Shown in pieces: positions 61,421 to 64,000 of a DNA stretch of 64,000 nucleotides. The stretch comes from Gammaproteobacteria bacterium. Its GTDB lineage: Bacteria; Pseudomonadota; Gammaproteobacteria; Eutrophobiales; Eutrophobiaceae. The stretch spans positions 1 to 64,000 of the forward strand of contig SCUJ01000001.1 in NCBI GenBank assembly GCA_004297165.1. The letters are read 5' to 3'. The notes beneath the pieces were generated by a model. That model made no database searches, had not been told where the DNA came from, and saw nothing but the letters and a program-made list of their open reading frames with translations. Both the position numbers and the translations under genes were made by a program. Each line of letters starts with the position of its first letter. Within the stretch, counting starts at the first letter, position 1.

Positions 61421-63028
61421 GTGATAACGCCTCCCGGAGTCGATCCAGAAGCATTCGAATCCGCCTTGTCGGAGTGGCGGAGCATCGCCGGCGAACAATG
61501 GGTATTTACCGACGCGGAGAACCTGGATCTCTACCGCGACGCCTACACTCCCTTCCGCAACGAGGAGACGGAGATCATCGTCGCGGCGGCCGTGGCGCCC
61601 GACACGGCCGGGCAGGTGCAGGCGATCATGCGGGTGGCCAACCGCCACAAGATTCCGATCTATCCCATATCCACGGGGCGGAATCTCGCCTACGGCGGGT
61701 CCGCGCCGGTATTGTCCGGGTCCGTTGTGCTCGATCTCAAGCGGTTGAACCGGATCATCGAGGTCAACGAACGCAATGCCTATGTCCTCCTGGAGCCGGG
61801 CGTCAGTTATTTCGACCTCTATCGCCACCTGCGGGACAATGGCAGCAAGTTGTGGATCGATTGTCCCGATCCGGGTTGGGGGAGCCTCATCGGAAACTCG
61901 CTGGATCACGGCGCCGGCTACACCGTCGCGCCGCACCGCGACCACTTCGATTCCCACTGCGGCATGGAGATCGTCCTCGCGAACGGCGAGATCGTCCGCA
62001 CCGGTATGGGCGCATTGCCGGGGGCGGAGACCTGGCAACAGTTCAAGTATGGATTCGGGCCGACCGTGGACGGGCTGTTCGCGCAATCCAATTTCGGGGT
62101 CGTCACCAAGATGGGGTTCTGGCTGTTCCCGGCGCCGGAGTCCTTTCTGGAGGCCGTGGTCACGGCGGCGCGGCACGATGACATCATCCCTCTGGTGGAT
62201 ATCACCGCGAGACTGACGCACTCCGGGGTGATGAATTCCAATATCCTGCTGGGTTCGCCCATGCGCGATGCCGCGCTGAGGGATCCCGATCTTAGAGAAT
62301 TATTTTTGCACACAGATCAGGCCGAGGTCCGCCGGAAGCTGGATGATTACGCCGGGAGTCACAAGCTGGCGTTCTGGACCAGCCGCCTGAAATTCTATGG
62401 CCCGGAAAAGGTCGTGAAGGCCCAGTGGGAACACGCGCGGGAGAGATATTCCGGCATCCCCGGCGTCGGCTTCCAGGAAGGCGAACTGTTGCGCTTTCCG
62501 CTCACCGAGGAACAAATCGCCGGGATGCGGGACCAGGTGGCGATCGGCGTGCCAAATCTCTCGATCTTCTCAGCCATTTCCCGCTCGACCTTCAATCCCA
62601 CGCCCACCATGGGCCACATCGGATTTTCGCCAGTGATCCCCATGACGGGGGAGGCGGTGATCGAATCGCATCGCGTGATCGGGCAGGAGTTGGCGGACAT
62701 GGACACAACCCCCGCGTTCATGACCATGCCGATTTCCTATCATTCGCGGACCTTCATCATATTGATTGCATTTTCAATCGTGGAAGATCCGGCAATCAAT
62801 CGCAAGACCCGCGAGGTGTTCAGACGGCTCATCAAGGTCGCGGCGGAACATGGCTGGGGCGAGTACCGCACGCATACGGCATTCATGGACGATTGCGCGG
62901 CGGTCTATTCATATAACGATCATTCGCTGCGCCGACTGCACGAGACCTTGAAGGACGCCATCGATCCGAACGGCATCCTCTCGGCCGGACGGTATGGCAT
63001 ATGGCCCAGGCATCTGAGGAAGAAATAA
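61421..63028 (+). CDS. VAO/p-cresol methylhydroxylase-like FAD oxidoreductase
   Basis: 535 residues from GTG 61421. The FAD-binding PCMH fold has PIYPISTGRNLAYGGSAP (residues 82-99) and GNSLDHGAGYTVAPHRDHFD near 157; the C-terminal domain ends LKDAIDPNGILSAGRYGI. Closest known architectures are vanillyl-alcohol oxidase, eugenol hydroxylase and the PchF subunit, which oxidise the benzylic carbon of 4-alkylphenols. No signal peptide. It starts 7 bp after the S9 peptidase, so the two may share a transcript. Confidence 0.88.
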   Translation: MITPPGVDPEAFESALSEWRSIAGEQWVFTDAENLDLYRDAYTPFRNEETEIIVAAAVAPDTAGQVQAIMRVANRHKIPIYPISTGRNLAYGGSAPVLSGSVVLDLKRLNRIIEVNERNAYVLLEPGVSYFDLYRHLRDNGSKLWIDCPDPGWGSLIGNSLDHGAGYTVAPHRDHFDSHCGMEIVLANGEIVRTGMGALPGAETWQQFKYGFGPTVDGLFAQSNFGVVTKMGFWLFPAPESFLEAVVTAARHDDIIPLVDITARLTHSGVMNSNILLGSPMRDAALRDPDLRELFLHTDQAEVRRKLDDYAGSHKLAFWTSRLKFYGPEKVVKAQWEHARERYSGIPGVGFQEGELLRFPLTEEQIAGMRDQVAIGVPNLSIFSAISRSTFNPTPTMGHIGFSPVIPMTGEAVIESHRVIGQELADMDTTPAFMTMPISYHSRTFIILIAFSIVEDPAINRKTREVFRRLIKVAAEHGWGEYRTHTAFMDDCAAVYSYNDHSLRRLHETLKDAIDPNGILSAGRYGIWPRHLRKK

Positions 63029-63100
63029 AGTCCAAGTGATATTTTTGGCGTAAGATTAACAGGCTGTCAGGCATCGTTGTTCTCTACGGGGGGAATCAGC

Positions 63101-64000
63101 ATGTATAAGCGGCTATCCGTTTTTGTGTGGCTGTTGTCAGGTATCTTGTGGTCAGCGCCAGTAATCGTTGCGGCGCAACAGGGATGCGAGGGTCTGACCT
63201 CACTCAAGATCCCGAACGTCACCTTCACCCTGGCGACGGCAATTACCGCCCCGCCGGATTACGTGGCGCCAAATCCACGGGTACCCTTCTGGAACCCCGA
63301 ACCCGCCAAGGTCTCCGTGCCGTTCTGCCGCGTGGCCGGCTACGTGGAGCCCGCGCAGGAATCGCACATCGGGTTCGAGATCTGGCTCCCGTTGGTGAAG
63401 AACTGGAACGGGAAATACCTGGGGATAGGCACGCCCGGCATGGTCGGCTACATCTCCTACGGCGCGCTGGCCCGCAACGTGCAGAACGGCTACGCCACGG
63501 CCTCGACCGATACCGGCCATGTTGATACGGACACGCCGGGCGAGGCCCCGACGGCCGAATGGGCCGGCAACACGGAAAAGGTGATCGATTGGGGACACCG
63601 CGCCCAGCATCTGACCACCGTCATCGCCAAGGAGGTCGCCAATGCCTATTACGGCACGGCGATAAAATACGCCTACTGGAACAGTTGCCACGAAGGCGGC
63701 AATCAGGCCCTGACCGAGCTGCAACGCTATCCCGGGGACTTTGACGGCATCGTTGTGGGCGGACCGGCCTACTACATGACCCGCCTGCAGGCCGCCACCT
63801 TGAACGCCTCCCTGGCGCTGGTCGGCGACGGACCCGAATCACCGACCTTCCTGCCGACCGCCAAATATCCTGCCATCAACCGGGCCGCGCTGGATGCCTG
63901 CGATGACCTCGACGGCGTCCACGACGGCGTGATCGACGATCCCACCCGCTGCCGTTTCGATCCGGCGAGCATGCAATGCCCGCCCTACAAGGACGAAGCG
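63101..64000 (+). CDS. Tannase/feruloyl esterase family protein, partial, with Ser-to-His change
   Basis: 300 residues to the window edge, no stop. GGGGGGAA precedes ATG 63101. A signal peptide (about 1-25, ending VIVAAQQG) suggests export. VSVPFCRVAGYVEP, ARNVQNGYATASTDTGH and the calcium-site segment ACDDLDGVHDGVIDDP are family marks. The nucleophile motif, normally GCSxGGRQ, reads SCHEGGNQ here, with His197 at the serine position. The C-terminal His-Cys region is outside the window. Known members hydrolyse ferulate or gallate esters. Confidence 0.87.
   Translation, partial: MYKRLSVFVWLLSGILWSAPVIVAAQQGCEGLTSLKIPNVTFTLATAITAPPDYVAPNPRVPFWNPEPAKVSVPFCRVAGYVEPAQESHIGFEIWLPLVKNWNGKYLGIGTPGMVGYISYGALARNVQNGYATASTDTGHVDTDTPGEAPTAEWAGNTEKVIDWGHRAQHLTTVIAKEVANAYYGTAIKYAYWNSCHEGGNQALTELQRYPGDFDGIVVGGPAYYMTRLQAATLNASLALVGDGPESPTFLPTAKYPAINRAALDACDDLDGVHDGVIDDPTRCRFDPASMQCPPYKDEA

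Overview
The window is about 64 kb of a GC-rich chromosome from a gammaproteobacterium, most likely a deep-branching, non-enteric one. The evidence is gene order: a complete S10-spc-alpha ribosomal superoperon after tuf, gatCAB divergent from mreBCD-mrdAB-mltB-rlpA-dacA, then dat...ybeD-lipB-lipA, xseA divergent from guaB-guaA, and recA-recX-alaS-lysC-csrA followed by tRNA-Ser. No rRNA, CRISPR array or intact insertion sequence was seen.

Layout. 1-13.7 kb: the 3' end of tuf, then 28 translation and secretion genes from rpsJ to rplQ, closed by a strong terminator. 13.8-17.8 kb: a SAM hydroxide adenosyltransferase convergent with gatCAB. 18-26.5 kb: the cell-elongation set (MreB, MreC, MreD, PBP2, RodA) with murein enzymes MltB, RlpA and DacA. 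26.5-31.1 kb: dat, queD, a two-domain cyclic-nucleotide-binding protein, a small secreted protein, then ybeD-lipB-lipA. 31.2-36.8 kb: cysK, xseA, guaB and guaA; the guaB-guaA gap holds a long inverted array of 7-bp repeats that contains the guaA start codon. 36.9-41.7 kb: a secreted protein and a reverse-strand signalling cluster (response regulator with a degenerate HD-GYP domain, histidine kinase, two cysteine-motif proteins). 41.8-50.7 kb: tadA, pncC/cinA, thpR, recA, recX, alaS, lysC, csrA, tRNA-Ser and an RlmM-like methyltransferase.

50.8-57 kb is accessory DNA. tRNA-Arg(ACG) is followed by a visibly AT-rich block with a membrane-anchored coiled-coil protein convergent with a four-gene operon (unknown protein, small possible winged-helix protein, HNH nuclease, SF2 helicase with zinc ribbons) in which every junction is a 4-bp ATGA overlap. 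This is the best candidate here for an undescribed system, possibly anti-phage or phage-derived. Next come a Fic AMPylase with an AbiEi-like N-terminus and a ferritin-like protein, bracketed by a direct repeat made from the 3' end of the following MFS gene. 57-64 kb carries an MFS transporter, a MetF-like reductase, a secreted S9 peptidase, a VAO/p-cresol-methylhydroxylase-like flavoprotein and the start of a tannase/feruloyl-esterase-like protein whose nucleophile serine position is histidine; together these hint at metabolism of plant or lignin aromatics.

Two core genes appear to use non-canonical start codons: mreC (ATA) and recX (CTG). Both would be truncated or missed by standard gene callers.
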